Positions 35,689-47,824 of a DNA stretch of 64,000 nt are shown piece after piece; positions within the stretch are counted from its first letter, which is position 1, and every line of letters starts with the position of its first letter. The stretch is from the NCBI GenBank assembly GCA_014526335.1, contig JACTAT010000037.1, positions 372,001 to 436,000 on the forward strand, in the 5' to 3' direction. The stretch is from Chrysaora quinquecirrha (taxonomy: Eukaryota > Cnidaria > Scyphozoa > Semaeostomeae > Pelagiidae). The notes beneath the pieces were generated by a model. The model did no database searches. It saw only the letters and a list, made by a program, of their open reading frames with translations, and had not been told where the DNA came from. The position numbers and the translations under genes are program-made.

Positions 35689-37297
35689 AATACACCATTC
35701 AAATCTACAGAAATTGCTCTATTCAATAAAGGTGCTGCTTTTGGGACCAATTATCTCAAGTTTGAGACTTTAAGGATATAATTTCTTTGCTCTTCCAGTT
35801 TGCGGTCTGAGCCTATTGTCTCTGATGTCAGCCGCTTTTGATTTGACGCGCAGCTATGTTGTTATTGACAGGGATAAGTTTCATATGAATTTTTGATTTT
35901 ATTAAATTGTTTATTTTTTATTAAATTTGCCCAAAAATGGTGACTTGAAGGAAAAGACATTGAAACTAGCAAAGCCTTGTTATTTTTCTTACTTGTTAAT
36001 TATGAATGACGTTCATCCCATTTTATCCTAATTTTTCTAAAGGAAAGACATGCAGTAACTTGTAATAAAGTAGCTTGCATAAATTACTCATCTGAAGATG
36101 ACAACTTGTGATATCTATTCATAGTTAATTTTGACCTGTAATGTCTCAAACCTCCAAAGTTTTACTTACTTAGACTGTGATAACGCTTTTCAAGATTATG
36201 TGTACAGAAACATAAAATCTTAATGGACATTTTGCATTTGATTTACTTATCCGTTTATTTAAATAACCAATATTTTTTGGATAAACAAGAAACCAAGAGT
36301 CAATATAACAAGGTCAGTATAAATGAAAACTACGAAATACTTTCATTACCGTTTTGCTGTTTTTTTGTATTTTGAAAAGGCTTGTTTCATGTTTAATATT
36401 TTTCTTAAAAGCGTTTGTCACCATAGTCTTTGAAAGTCTCCACCAGGCTTTTGTGTGCTTGCATTGCTCTTTTAAAATTTTGAAGAGTGACTTTCTTCCC
36501 CTTCTCAATTCCGATCTAAAAAATTTCCTGATCAGCTGATTGTGCTGATCAGAGAATACAGCTTTTCAGCTCCTACAATTCTCATCTGGATCTTCCTCGA
36601 TCTCATCTTCCTTATCTTCTTCCTCCTTTTCTTCTTTGCCCTGTTCTTCTTTGTCTCCTTCTTCTTCCATTTCTTTGAAATATTTTGGACTGCGGAGGGT
36701 GTGTTCACTAAAATCTGTTGCATCACTTGTTTCTTCGACATGAAAGTTTTCGCTGCTTTTTCTTATGAGATATCGCAGCCAGTCATAAATTTTTCGTTCT
36801 TTGCCTTTGATTTCTCCATGTGCCATCGCAGCGAATTCTACATTAGATAATTCAACTCGTCTTTGGTCAAAATTTTCTTGAGATATCATTTTTAGATCCT
36901 CATCAGAAATTTCTTTATGAGCTGCTACCTTGGCCTCCCCTCTCATGATTGTTTTTAAAGCCTGGGCAGTTTTGGTTGACTTTTTCTTTTTTTTCTTGGG
37001 CAAAGTACACGCTCTTAGCTGTTCTAACGGTATGGTTCATATGCTGCGCAAGATTGGTTTAAAGATGAGGCCTCTCTGCATGAACCCTCGTGACACAAGA
37101 CTTCCTCAGAAGTGAAGCAGTAATTGTTTTTCCAGTACAGCTTTCAAAAAAAGAAGAAAGCTGTTCAATTACATGCGATGAGTCCATTTCATGTCCTGAG
37201 ATAGTGGTGAATACTTTAGTTTCTTTTGAGCCTGTAATTCTGATGATTTATTATCTAATCTTTGTGATAACATCTACAAGCAGCTTGTACATTTGAA
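35689..37297. repeat. Left arm of a 1.6-kb inverted repeat
   Basis: This arm is the reverse complement of 37360-38953 with few substitutions and at least one short indel. The arms are separated by 62 bp. Sharp outer boundaries lie at AATACACCATTC (35689) and its complement (ending 38953); flanks diverge beyond them. Confidence 0.9.
36566..37290 (-). pseudogene. Crypton-like tyrosine recombinase end, left copy
   Basis: Reading the minus strand from the palindrome centre, one frame gives LRKSCVTRVHAERPHL, a stop codon, then AQHMNHTVRTAKSVYFAQEK. The LR..T...., HM.H...TA and following Tyr match the C-terminal catalytic box of Crypton/DUF3504 recombinases, where the Tyr is the nucleophile. After an A-run frame change the protein continues as an intact 145-codon ORF (36566-37003) with ALKTIMRGEAKVAAHKEIS and a Glu-rich tail. 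This copy keeps the Tyr but has the internal stop, so it is not functional as read. The N-terminal SAP-like and core regions of a full Crypton protein were not found. Confidence 0.6.
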
Positions 37298-37359
37298 TAT
37301 GGTAGTATTGGAGTACAAAACTTTAGATTCATCCAGACCTGCAATTTTGCGCACAACAC

Positions 37360-38953
37360 TTCAAATGTACAAGCTGCTTGTAGATGTTATCACAAAGATT
37401 AGATAATAAATCATCAGAATTACAGGCTCAAAAGAAACTAAAGTATTCACCACTATCTCAGGACATGAAATGGACTCATCGCATGTAATTGAACAGCTTT
37501 CTTCTTTTTTTGAAAGCTGTACTGGAAAAACAATTACTGTTTCACTTCTGAGGAAGTCTTGTGTCACGAAGGTTCATGCAGAGAGGCCTCATCTTAAAAC
37601 CAATCTTGCGCAGCATATGAACCATACCTTTAGAACAGCTAAGAGCTGAAAAAGAGAAAAAGTCAACCAAAACTGCCCAGGCTTTAAAAACAATCATGAG
37701 AGGGGAGGCCAAGGTAGCAGCTCATAAAGAAATTTCTGATGAGGATCTAAAAATGATATCTCAAGAAAATTTTGACCAAAGACGAGTTGAATTATCTAAT
37801 GTAGAATTCGCTGCAATGGCACATGGAGAAATCAAAGGCAAAGAACGAAAAATTTATGACTGGCTGCGATATCTCATAAGAAAAAGCAGCGAAAACTTTC
37901 ATGTCGAAGAAACAAGTGATGCAACAGATTTTAGTGAACACACCCTCCGCAGTCCAAAATATTTCAAAGAAATGGAAGAAGAAGGAGACAAAGAAAAACA
38001 GGGCGAAGAAGAAAAGGAGGAAGAAGATAAGGAAGATGAGATCGAGGAAGATCCAGATGAGAATTGTAGGAGCTGAAAAGCTGTATTCTCTGATCAGCAC
38101 AATCAGCTGATCAGGAAATTTTTTAGATCGGAATTGAGAAGGGGAAGAAAGTCACTCTTCAAAATTTTAAAAGAGCAATGCAAGCACACAAAAGCCTGGT
38201 GGAGACTTTCAAAGACTATGGTGACAAACGCTTTTAAGAAAAATATTAAACATGAAACAAGCCTTTTCAAAATACAAAAAAACAGCAAAACGGTAATGAA
38301 AGTATTTCGTAGTTTTCATTTATACTGACCTTGTTATATTGACTCTTGGTTTCTTGTTTATCCAAAAAATATTGGTTATTTAAATAAACGGATAAGTAAA
38401 TCAAATGCAAAATGTCCATTAAGATTTTATGTTTCTGTACACATAATCTTGAAAAGCGTTATCACAGTCTAAGTAAGTAAAACTTTGGAGGTTTGAGACA
38501 TTACAGGTCAAAATTAACTATGAATAGATATCACAAGTTGTCAACTTCAGATGAGTAATTTATGCAAGCTACTTTATTACAAGTTACTGCATGTCTTTCC
38601 TTTAGAAAAATTAGGATAAAATGGGATGAACGTCATTCATAATTAACAAGTAAGAAAAATAACAAGGCTTTGCTAGTTTCAATGTCTTTTCCTTCAAGTC
38701 ACCATTTTTGGGCAAATTTAATAAAAAATAAACAATTTAATAAAATCAAAAATTCATATGAAACTTATCCCTGTCAATAACAACATAGCTGCGCGTCAAA
38801 TCAAAAGCGGCTGACATCAGAGACAATAGGCTCAGACCGCAAACTGGAAGAGCAAAGAAATTATATCCTTAAAGTCTCAAACTTGAGATAATTGGTCCCA
38901 AAAGCAGCACCTTTATTGAATAGAGCAATTTCTGTAGATTTGAATGGTGTATT
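37360..38953. repeat. Right arm of the 1.6-kb inverted repeat
   Basis: Reverse-complement partner of the left arm. Differences from it include a 15-bp or similar indel around 37645-37655 and scattered substitutions (for example TCTTAAAACC here against TCTTTAAACC in the other arm). Confidence 0.9.
37410..38076 (+). pseudogene. Crypton-like tyrosine recombinase end, right copy
   Basis: The plus strand from the palindrome centre encodes SKETKVFTTISGHEMDSS, LLRKSCVTKVHAERPHLKT and LAQHMNHTFRTAKS, then a stop. The segment carrying the nucleophile Tyr in the other arm (SVYFAQEK) is deleted here. The following 126-codon ORF (37696-38076) has the same Glu-rich tail. So this arm lacks the stop in the catalytic box but has lost the Tyr; each arm is damaged differently. 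Confidence 0.6.
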
Positions 38954-38965
38954 ATTCCGTTTCTA

Positions 38966-39440
38966 CGCTGGCACTAATTCCGCCGGCCTTAAAATTTGCT
39001 TCAACACCATTTAGGGCCGTTTTTTATGCCACTCAAAGAACAAGGAAAAAACAACAATATATTTTTACGCAATGTTGCGTCTTTTATTACTTTTTATTGC
39101 CTTGAAAATAGTTCATGGTAATAAATTTCAATTGTCTCACTGCTATCTACGTTTTCTTCATCATTGAACTTCACTTCTATTGCATCTTCGTCTATTTCAT
39201 CTTCATATTCTTCCCTAGTTTCCCCTCCTATCAATTTTCATGCTGTTTATGAAAATTCCTAAAATATAGTGTGTGGTAGCAAAAATAGGTGCTTGGAAAT
39301 TAATGCCGCTTTTCGAGAAAAATTCCAAATTTTTGGCCTTATTAACGCCGGCTCTTTTAACCCCGGCCCTTATAACGCCTCTAGGCCAAAATTAACGCCA
39401 TTTAGGGTCGACGTAAGAAGGGCCAATAAGGTATGTCATA
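38966..39440. repeat. Possible MITE with GCCGGCC / AACGCC words
   Basis: The segment begins GGCACTAATTCCGCCGGCC with ACCATTTAGGGCCG soon after. It ends with AACGCCGGCTCTTTTAACCC, repeated AACGCC words and GCCATTTAGGGTCGACG. The style resembles the element at 10929-11388. Exact ends are not defined and there is no ORF. Confidence 0.3.
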
Positions 39441-39499
39441 AACGTTCGAAGAAGATTTTTGCTCTATGGGATGTCACTATCTTATTAATCATTTAATTT

Positions 39500-40420
39500 T
39501 GGGGCTTTAATGATGTTTAGTACTGACCAGTGTTGAGTTGGTTGGTAGGGGGGCACCTCTTGTCTTCGGGGTAAAAAATTTGTCAGAACTCGGTTTTTCA
39601 TGAAATCTAAAATGAACTGCCCATGCGCATGGTGACATAATAAACCTTAATAAAAGTATTGTCTAGAACGCTCCCCTTCTACAACCTCTGAAAAACTCCC
39701 ATGTTTCACAATGATTTCGCACTCGACTTTGATATTATAAACACAAAACGTATTTTGAGGTCATTTCACTAAACCTAGGCCTACTGGCCTAAGCTAGAAA
39801 ATGATTTCCGCTTCACCTCAAGATATTATGTCAATGTTTGTTTTGCTTCTTTAACAAAAAGCGGCATAGTAAAGGCTATTAAGGGTTTATTATGATCATT
39901 ACCTGAAGATGCCGAATTTGACTGGTTCATGACTAAACTGCAATCTTTAAAGGAGCCTAACCATAATGGTGAAAAAAAGTCTGCTGAACTGGAAACACTA
40001 GACCTACTCTACCAATACCAAGCTGTTTCGTGCATATGGATTTTCAGGAGATTTAAAAAATTTTGTTCTGTTTTGAATAGAGAAATAAATAATAACATGA
40101 TAATAAAATAAGTTTTATAATTTTGCTACATTTTCATAAGTATTACGTCATGATGATGTAATTATATAAAAGTATAATACGTAACTACAATACAAAAAGC
40201 TCTCTTTATCGGTTTAATGAGTTGTCAACTAAGTTTCATCATTATACGAGCTGTTATTGTTGAGCTACAGAGGGCCAAGTCTAATTGTACCCTCTCCTGT
40301 TCGGTAGGAATTTCACAGAGGCTGACTTCAACTTAAGAGGCTTAAAAATGTAGTTACATGCTATCACACATTTTCCAACTCTATAGGTATATATCTTGCA
40401 AAAACTCAGTAGGAGTCTTA
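39500..40420. other. No gene seen
   Basis: No motif-bearing ORF or clear repeat was found between the palindrome region and the BEL/Pao 5' LTR. Confidence 0.4.
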
Positions 40421-40766
40421 TGATTGAGAACTGACGATTGAGAAGCCTCAGATTGAAACCAAGATTGTGGATTTTCCCACGGAAAACTAATTTGAATGGA
40501 ATTTTGCTATTGTTCTTGAGTTAAAAATAACTTGTTTACCTGAGAAGTTGGAAGTTGAAGAACTGTAGTTTGGGACAAGACTTTGGCAAAACAATGTTTT
40601 GAATGTTGTAACCAGTCTTTGAATTTATTAAATTTTTGAGTTTTGAATGCATGCGTGCATATATTTAGTAGCATTCTAGTTAAATTTTACATAAATAAGG
40701 TTGCTGTTGCTTTGAATTCCTGGCAGAATATTCATATTTGACAGTGATCTTCTCTATAATAAAACA
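40421..40766 (+). repeat. BEL/Pao element 1, 5' LTR
   Basis: 346 bp beginning TGATTGAGAACTGACG and ending CTATAATAAAACA. It matches 46253-46597 with roughly 25 differences by eye. A primer-binding-site-like TGGTGTCGTGACCCGG follows directly. The flanking TCTTA matches CCTTA after the 3' LTR at four of five positions, consistent with a 5-bp target duplication. Confidence 0.9.
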
Positions 40767-40856
40767 TGGTGTCGTGACCCGGAAAGGTTCATCTTGGGAA
40801 AGAATTCTTTGAACTTGAGTTGAAGTAAGTGTTCATTTTTATTCGATTTATAAAAC

Positions 40857-42130
40857 ATGGAAGAGTTGTTGAACAAAAAGATCAAAAAGCGTGGTGGACA
40901 TCGTTTGTTTATTCAAAATATCTTAAGCTCTTACAAGGAGCTTGCTCCTAAGGATAATGAACCTTTATCGGATGAAGGTCGATTGAAATTGCAATCAAAT
41001 CGTCATGTTTTGCAAAAACAGGTAAGTGAAATACAAACCTTGGACAGTGAAATCTTTGACATCTTACCTGAGGATTGTATGGAACGTGAATTAAAGGAAA
41101 AGCTCGACCTCGAGTCTGCAATTGAAGAGGCTATTTGTTTTACAGATTTTGTTCTGGTCAAGCCCAAGAATACTGAGCTGCAAATCCCACTTTCAAATAA
41201 AGTTCTGAACGTGTCTACCTGGAGTACTGGCGATAGTACTGGTGATAGTACTGGTGATGGGATTAAAACTTTTAAGAAGCATGCGAAGCTCCAAAAGCTA
41301 TCTTTGTCTGAGTTCAATGGAAAAGTGGAGAATTGGTATAGTTTTTGGGACATATTTGAGTCTGCTGTGCACACAGATCCTGATTTGAGTGATTTTACTA
41401 AATTTCAATATTTACAGTCTTTGCTTGAAGGTGCTGTTCATAGACCTATAGCTGGTCTGAAAGTGACCACTACATTCTAAAAGAAAGATTTGGAAATAAA
41501 AAATTATCTCTGTGTAATTATCTCTACGCATTTTGCTTCTTTAGTAGCACTACCAGCAGTAGATTCGTGCAATGACTTAAAGCAGTTGAGAGAATTAAGT
41601 GACAAAACTGAATCTATCATTAGAAGCTTAGAAAGTTTGAATATATCGCAAGAAAGTTATGAAACATTTCGGACACCTGTATTGTTGGGAAAGTTACCTG
41701 CAGAATTGAAAATTATTGTAAGCAGAAAACTTGGAACGGAAAACTGGAATTTGTGTAAATTGTTGGAAGCTTTTAAAGCTGAATTATCCACCAAAGAGAG
41801 TTGTAATTTGATGCCAAATGAGAATAAGAGGCAGAGATTCCCCAGAAGTATTACACAGTCAGAGCAGAAAGATCCGGTGACAACAATTTAATCTTTGCAC
41901 ATTGCTGAGAAGAGCAGACTTTGCATCTTTAGCAAAGGAAATCATGTTTCAGGAAGATGCCAGATGGTCACAAATGTTGGTGCTAGAAGAAAGATATTGA
42001 TGAAAGGTGGGTAATGTTTTGCTTGTTTTCAGCCTGGTCACCTTGCAGCTGCTTGTTCATCCAATGTCAAGTGCTATTGATGTGGAGGAAAGCATCACGT
42101 TGCTGTGTGTATCAAGAAGACTGATGGTTA
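40857..42130 (+). pseudogene. BEL/Pao element 1 gag
   Basis: The ORF 40857-41480 encodes a Gag start with coiled-coil content, a short STGDSTGDSTGD tandem repeat, and LSEFNGKVENWYSFWDIFES, the BEL/Pao Gag core (DUF1759 type). After a frame change near 41475 it continues in 41490-41891 (RELSDKTESIIRSLESL, LLGKLPAELKIIVSRKL). Zinc knuckles follow in broken frames at about 41910-42120 (CFACFQPGHLAAAC and CGGKHHVAVC). Several shifts and stops show decay. Confidence 0.8.
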
Positions 42131-42301
42131 TTCATGAAGACGTGCAGTGGAGTCCTTAAAAATTCTGCGATGAAATCACCAGGTTTGAGAGAGGGGAGTG
42201 CTATGGCACAAACCTCCATTACTCCTATTGCAACTAGAACAGCTTCTAACATTGCTTCAAATGCAAGTTTGCATTTAAATTAGAGTAATGATCAGAAAAT
42301 T

Positions 42302-42532
42302 TTGTTGCAAACTGCTAGAGCTAGAGTAAAATCTCCTCAAGATACTCAGAAATCTGCAAATGTCAGAATTTTGCTTGATTCAGGGGCACAGAGGACATAT
42401 ATAACCTCTAAACTGCGTGATTATCTCAGTTTACCTTCGATTGGGAAAGAAAAGGTCTGTATCAAAACTTTTGGGAATGAGAAACCTTCCTTTGCAACTT
42501 GTGACATTGTACAATTGAATCTTGAAGGTTGA
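42302..42532 (+). pseudogene. BEL/Pao element 1 aspartic protease
   Basis: The frame encodes VRILLDSGAQRTYITSKLRD, the retropepsin active-site loop (DSGA) and following strand. It is frameshifted from both the Gag knuckles before it and the reverse transcriptase after it. Confidence 0.75.
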
Positions 42533-42739
42533 TATCTTACTTGGGTCCGACTATTTTTGGTCTGTAGTATCTGGTCACACAGTACGGGGGGAGAACAATC
42601 ATGGCCCTACTGCTTTGTTGACTGGATTTGGATATGTTTTGAATGCTCCGATTAATATTCCATGCCAAAGAGCAAACATAATGTAGTATCCCATGTGATG
42701 AAAGTGTCACAAGCTCCTTGTGAAGATGACATTTTAAGA

Positions 42740-44540
42740 GGTGAATTAAAAGACGTTTTGGGACTTTGAAACTTTAGGCATAAAACCTGATGAACCTTCT
42801 GTATACGATAAATTTGCTAATCAAATAAAACAATACGGAAGTCATTATGAAGTTTCTTTACCTTTCAAAGAAGACCATTAAGTTATTCCTAACAACTTTT
42901 CAGTCAGTGAACAAAGGCTGAAATCTTTACTGAAAAATTGAAAGGTCAACCAGATATATTGAATGAATACGATAAAATAATTTCCAAGTGGTGTGAAATG
43001 TGAAATCATTGAACAAGTTGACCTCATTGAGGAAGCAAAAATTGGTAAAGTTCATTATTTGCATCATAGAGCGGTGATGCGAGAAGATAAGATCACCACC
43101 AATGTTCACATTGTTTTTGATGCGTCCTTAAGCTTACCAGGTATGGTAAGTTTGAATGATTGCCTTTAGTCGGACCACCACTCACACCGCTTATTTTCAA
43201 CTTGTTGCTGCGATTTGCCTTAAAGAAGTCGTTTTAGTTGGGGACATTAAAAAGGCCTTTTTGAACATCAGTATCTCACCTGAACAACGTGATTTTCTAA
43301 GATTTTTATTTCTAAGATGATACCACTAAGGAAGAACGTCAGGTTGTTTGTTACAAGTTTGCACGACTAGTCTTTGGTCTCGTCAGTTCGCCCTATGTGT
43401 TGAACACTATGATCAGAGCTCACTTAGCAAATTACACAACTGACGAAGAATTTGTTCGAAATGTTTTGCTTTCTTTGTATGTTGATGATTATGTATCAAC
43501 TTTCGAATCGACAGAAGAAGCTTTTTATGTTTACAAAAAGCTGAAATCATGTGTTGTTGAAGGAGGTTTCAACATGAGAAAATGGAACTCTAATGTGCTG
43601 AGTTTGGTCAACAAGATCTCTGGTGAAGAAGAACTTTTGAAGATCATCAAAAATACAATTGTTGAGGAAGATGAAACTTTCTCAAAATTTTCTATTCCCA
43701 ATAGCTGCAATGAAAGCGAAAATAATGTTAAGGTCCTAAGCCTTGGCATGGGACAAACAGTCCGACTATATCAGGTTTGATTTAGCCAAAATATTTTCTG
43801 AAATGAGTGTGCAAAACTCGATAACCAAACATGAAACTTTGAGTTCAACGGCAAAGTTATATGACCCTTTGGGCCTTCTTTTGCCATCTCTTGTTCCCTT
43901 TAAACAATTGTTTCAAGATTTGTGCAAACAGAAAATAGATTGGGACTCTCCAGTATCTCAAGAAATCTTTTTGAAATGGAAAGATATCACTTCTGATTTG
44001 GTGTCAACAGGACCCATTGAAATTACTTGTTGCATTAATAATAGTAAATCTGGTGAAGTTGAACGACTTAAAATTCATGGTTTTAATGATGCTAGCTGCA
44101 TTGCTTATGGCGCTGCTCTCTACATTATAATTGTTAAGAAATGTGGAGATATTGTTACTCATTTGTTAGCTGGAAAGACCAGGCTTGCTCCTTTGAAGTC
44201 TGACAAGATACCTAGATTGGAGCTGATAGCAGCACGTCTTCTGGCTTGTTTGATCACCTCGGTTAAAGAAGCTTTACAATCGGTGATCAAGATTGATGGC
44301 GTTTTTGTTGGATTGACTCACAGATCATGCTGTGGTGGATTTTTGGAAGAGAAAACGAGTTCCGTATTTTAGTCGGAAATAGAGTAGCTGAGATCAGGAA
44401 GCTAGTACATCCCAGTTCCTGGCATTATTGTCTGACACTTTTAAATCCAGCAGATATTGCTTCAAGAGGACGTAAACTCTCAGAATTGATGAATAGTTCA
44501 TTGTGGTGGTCTGGTCCTACCTTTCTTGAAAAGGCTCAAG
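42740..44540 (+). pseudogene. BEL/Pao element 1 reverse transcriptase and RNase H
   Basis: Broken frames give the BEL/Pao RT signature: GDIKKAFLNISISPEQRDF with a catalytic Asp near 43245, FARLVFGLVSSPYVLN, then LLSLYVDDYVST with the YVDD box near 43475 in the 43397-43780 frame. The 43743-44372 frame carries the post-RT connection and RNase H start (LKIHGFNDASCIAYGAALY). A later frame has the PADIASRG motif typical of BEL/Pao. At least five frame changes or stops occur in this region. Confidence 0.85.
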
Positions 44541-44557
44541 AAGAATGACCTTGCATA

Positions 44558-46224
44558 TTGAATTTCAAAAAGAAATCAAAACCTTACAAAGAAATCCTTG
44601 ACGAAATGGAGAAAGAGATCAAGTTGAATCCTCGTAAAGATTTTACGGATGTTTTTGTTGGTATGTTGTCGACCTTGAATACATCAATTGAGAATGTCAT
44701 TTCCTCTGAGAACTACAGTACAGCAGATAAGCTATTTTGAGTTACTGCATACGTGCTACGTTTTATTAATAATCTGCGGAGCAAAGTAGCAAGAAAGGAG
44801 ATTGCAACAAAGGATTTAACTGCTGAGGAACTTCATGTTGCACAGAATGTCTGGTTTCAAGCGATACAAGTCACTTTGAAAAAAGAAATAGATTATCAAA
44901 GGTATTCTCTTGATCTTCAACACTTTGAAGATAACGAATGCATATTGCGATGTCAAGGAAGAATAGAGAATGCATCTTTGTCATTTGGAACAAAATTTCC
45001 AATCTTGTTGCCGAGAAATCATAATATTACGAAACTACTGATCTTCCAGTCGCATGCTAGAGTCAAACACAATGGGATGAATGAAACATTTTCTGATTTA
45101 CAAAGTTCCTTTTGGATTTTACGATGACGTCAGCTGGTATAAAGTCTCCTTGCAAAATGTGTAGCTTGAAAACGCTTGGAGGGAAAGCGTTATAGTTCAC
45201 CTGCACATGCTCCTCTGCCAGAGTTAAGAGTCAACATGGATTTTGCCTCTACTAACCTGGGCGTTGATTTTGCTAGGCCGGTTTATGTTAGAGAAACTTA
45301 TGATTCAAACGACACATTGCACAAGGCCTACATTGTGATTTTTACTTGTACGTCGACAAGAGCTGCTCATTTAGAAGTTTGTCCAGATTTGTCTGCGTCA
45401 TCCTTCATTAGATGTCTGAAAAGATTTATGGGAAGACGTGGGATACCCGGTATCCGATACCAAAGATCGTCATTTCTGATAATGGTAAGACCTTTAAAGA
45501 TAAATCTGCCCAAGGATTAGTATCTATGAACAACATTATCTGGAAATTCAATGTTCGCCCAGCGAGTTTTTGGAGAGGTTTTTTCGAAATAATTGTAAGG
45601 CTTGTAAAAGATGTCTAAAGAAAGCAGTTGGAATCTGTACTGAACTCTCGTCCTTGAACTCTCGTCCTAAATAGTGACTTAGAGTCTGAAACAATCACGC
45701 CTTCATCGTTAGTAATTATCGAACCTGATCTAAATGTCGTAAGTTCTAAAACATCTATAACGAAACATCAGCGTCATTTGGAGAATGTCTTAACACATTT
45801 CTTGAATTGCTGGTCCAGAGAGTATTTGTTAAGCTTGAGCGAATTTCATGGTAATAAATCGAGTAATAAGTTACGACAGGTAATTAGAATTGGAGACATT
45901 GTTACAATTATGAATGATAAGGTGAAGAGACAAAACTGGCAACTTGGCAAAGTGATAAACGTTTACCAGAGAAATGATGGTGTAGTCAGAGCCGCTGATG
46001 TTAACAATTTAGATCAATCTGGAAAGCATATTGTATTGAAGCGATCAATTCTTCATTTATTTCCTCTGACAATTTCTTCTGAATTTTCGGTTCCAGCAAA
46101 GAATAAGGAGCCAGAATCTTCTGGTCAGAATAAAGCCATTGATATTGAAATTTGTCATGTAGCCGATGAAGATGTGATTCAACATATATCGAGATCAAAG
46201 TTAACTACTGGAATTTTTGTGTGA
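44558..46224 (+). pseudogene. BEL/Pao element 1 integrase and C-terminal domain
   Basis: The frame 44753-45127 ends in the zinc-binding region (HNITKLLIFQSHARVKHNG). The frame 45176-45520 has VNMDFASTNLGVDFARP with the first catalytic Asp and FTCTSTRAAHLEV. The overlapping frame 45412-45618 has KIVISDNGKTFKD (second Asp) and FWRGFFEIIVRLVKD (Glu). The frame 45778-46224 is the DUF5641-like tail (IRIGDIVTIMNDKVKRQNWQ). Frameshifts separate each piece. Confidence 0.85.
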
Positions 46225-46237
46225 TTGAGTCTCTATC

Positions 46238-46252
46238 AATCCGGGGGGAGTA
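46238..46252 (+). other. Polypurine tract of BEL/Pao element 1
   Basis: CCGGGGGGAGTA lies directly before the 3' LTR, the expected position and composition of the plus-strand primer for reverse transcription. Confidence 0.7.
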
Positions 46253-46597
46253 TGATTGAGAACTGAAAATTGAGAACCTCAGATTGAAACCAAGACTGTG
46301 GATTTTCCCATGGAAAACTAATTGGAATGGAATTTTGCTATTGTTCTTGAGTTAAAAATAATTTGTTTACCTGAGAAGTTGGAAGTTGAAGAACTGAAGC
46401 TTGCGACATGACTTTGGAAAAACGATGTTTTGAATGTTGTAACCAGTCTTCGAATTTATTAAATTTTTGAGTTATGAATGCATGCGTGCATATAACTAGT
46501 AGTATTCTAGTTAAATTTTACATAAATAAGGTTGCTGTTGCTTTGAATTCCCGGCGGAATATTTATAGTTGACATTTATCTTCTCTATAATAAAACA
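46253..46597 (+). repeat. BEL/Pao element 1, 3' LTR
   Basis: 345 bp, begins TGATTGAGAACTGAAAA and ends TATAATAAAACA. Partner of the 5' LTR at about 93 per cent identity by hand comparison. Such divergence between LTRs, identical at insertion, indicates an old copy. Confidence 0.9.
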
Positions 46598-47824
46598 CCT
46601 TATTCCCTCCAGTTGGTACTGGTGATCAAAATTTTGAGGTCAGGCTCACAAACTGATTGTTTTAGGAAGGTCATCACAAAATCGTTTTGCTTGGCTTCAT
46701 ATTCCTAAAAGAGGCTTGTTTAAAATCGTTACTCAAGTGTAGGAAAAGAGAGTCACAAAGTAGATCTCTCGATTAACATGGTCCAGCAAAACGGGGTTCA
46801 ATTTCTCTTGCTTTAAATAAAGCATCAACAGTAGATGAAATACTGCCAGTTATCCTGGCTACCGAGTCTCACAAAGGGACATATTTATGTCACCCTCTTT
46901 ACTGTCTTTTGGTAACTTGCCCCATATTTCTGATTTCATTTTGGGCACCAGAAATGACTCACAATTAAATGACTCAGGTAATCATACATTTTTGCTGATT
47001 AAATTCAGTTGAGAACTTGGCATTGACAATTTTTGCCAATTGTTTTGCTCTTGTTACTCGAAAATTAGCAAGGATTCATAAAAACGATTAAGACCTTTTT
47101 TCATCTGACACACCTCAGAGTATGTCTGAAACAGGCCAAAACATTGAACTAAGATGGAATTTATACCCAGATGCGGCTCAAAATGCATCAATTGGAAAGA
47201 GATGCTTAATTGGCATTGTGTTTCAAACACCAATCACCTAGCCGGATACAGATGGAAGATTAATAGAATTAATTGAACATGTGACATGTGAGAAAACCAA
47301 CTCTTTCTGTCTGCATGGAACTGGCCTTTTGGTTCTGATGTGGACAGATTCCAAAACCTCTTAGTGAAACAAATTTCTTGTTTTGCCAATGATTTTAAAG
47401 CAAGCCTTGCTGTAATTTTCTCAACGAGGGTTGTTGCCACTGTGTTGTCCTATGGACAAATCATGTTTAGACTTGGTTGTTGTTTGGACCCACAGGGTGG
47501 TTGCTTTCTTTTTCAAAAATTGTGCTGCGGAATATTGGTAGGTAGATGTTGTTTTATTCTATCTCCTAATGTCTTGGAAGTGCGATCTCATAAGCGGCAT
47601 CATGCCGGCACAAAAATTCATAAATAACCAAAATCTTTTGCGTGGTAGGTACACAATCATTTTGAGTGGATGATAGAACTTTTCAAGTACAAAAAGCTTA
47701 CTGAGGTTTGGCAGCAGCGAATAACTTAGAAATGGCCTTTTTTATTTGATTTTTTAATCACAATGAGATATTTCCTATACAAGGAATTTTTAGATAAACA
47801 CGGCACTTATGCAGACCATACCTT
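46598..47824. other. No gene seen
   Basis: Sequence between the two BEL/Pao elements. Short frames only; no recognised motif. Confidence 0.4.

Noticed and set aside
36542..36850. Phe-rich ORF resembling a membrane protein, and its mirror at 37792-38100
   Set aside because: It is the antisense shadow of the Glu-rich Crypton-like tail.
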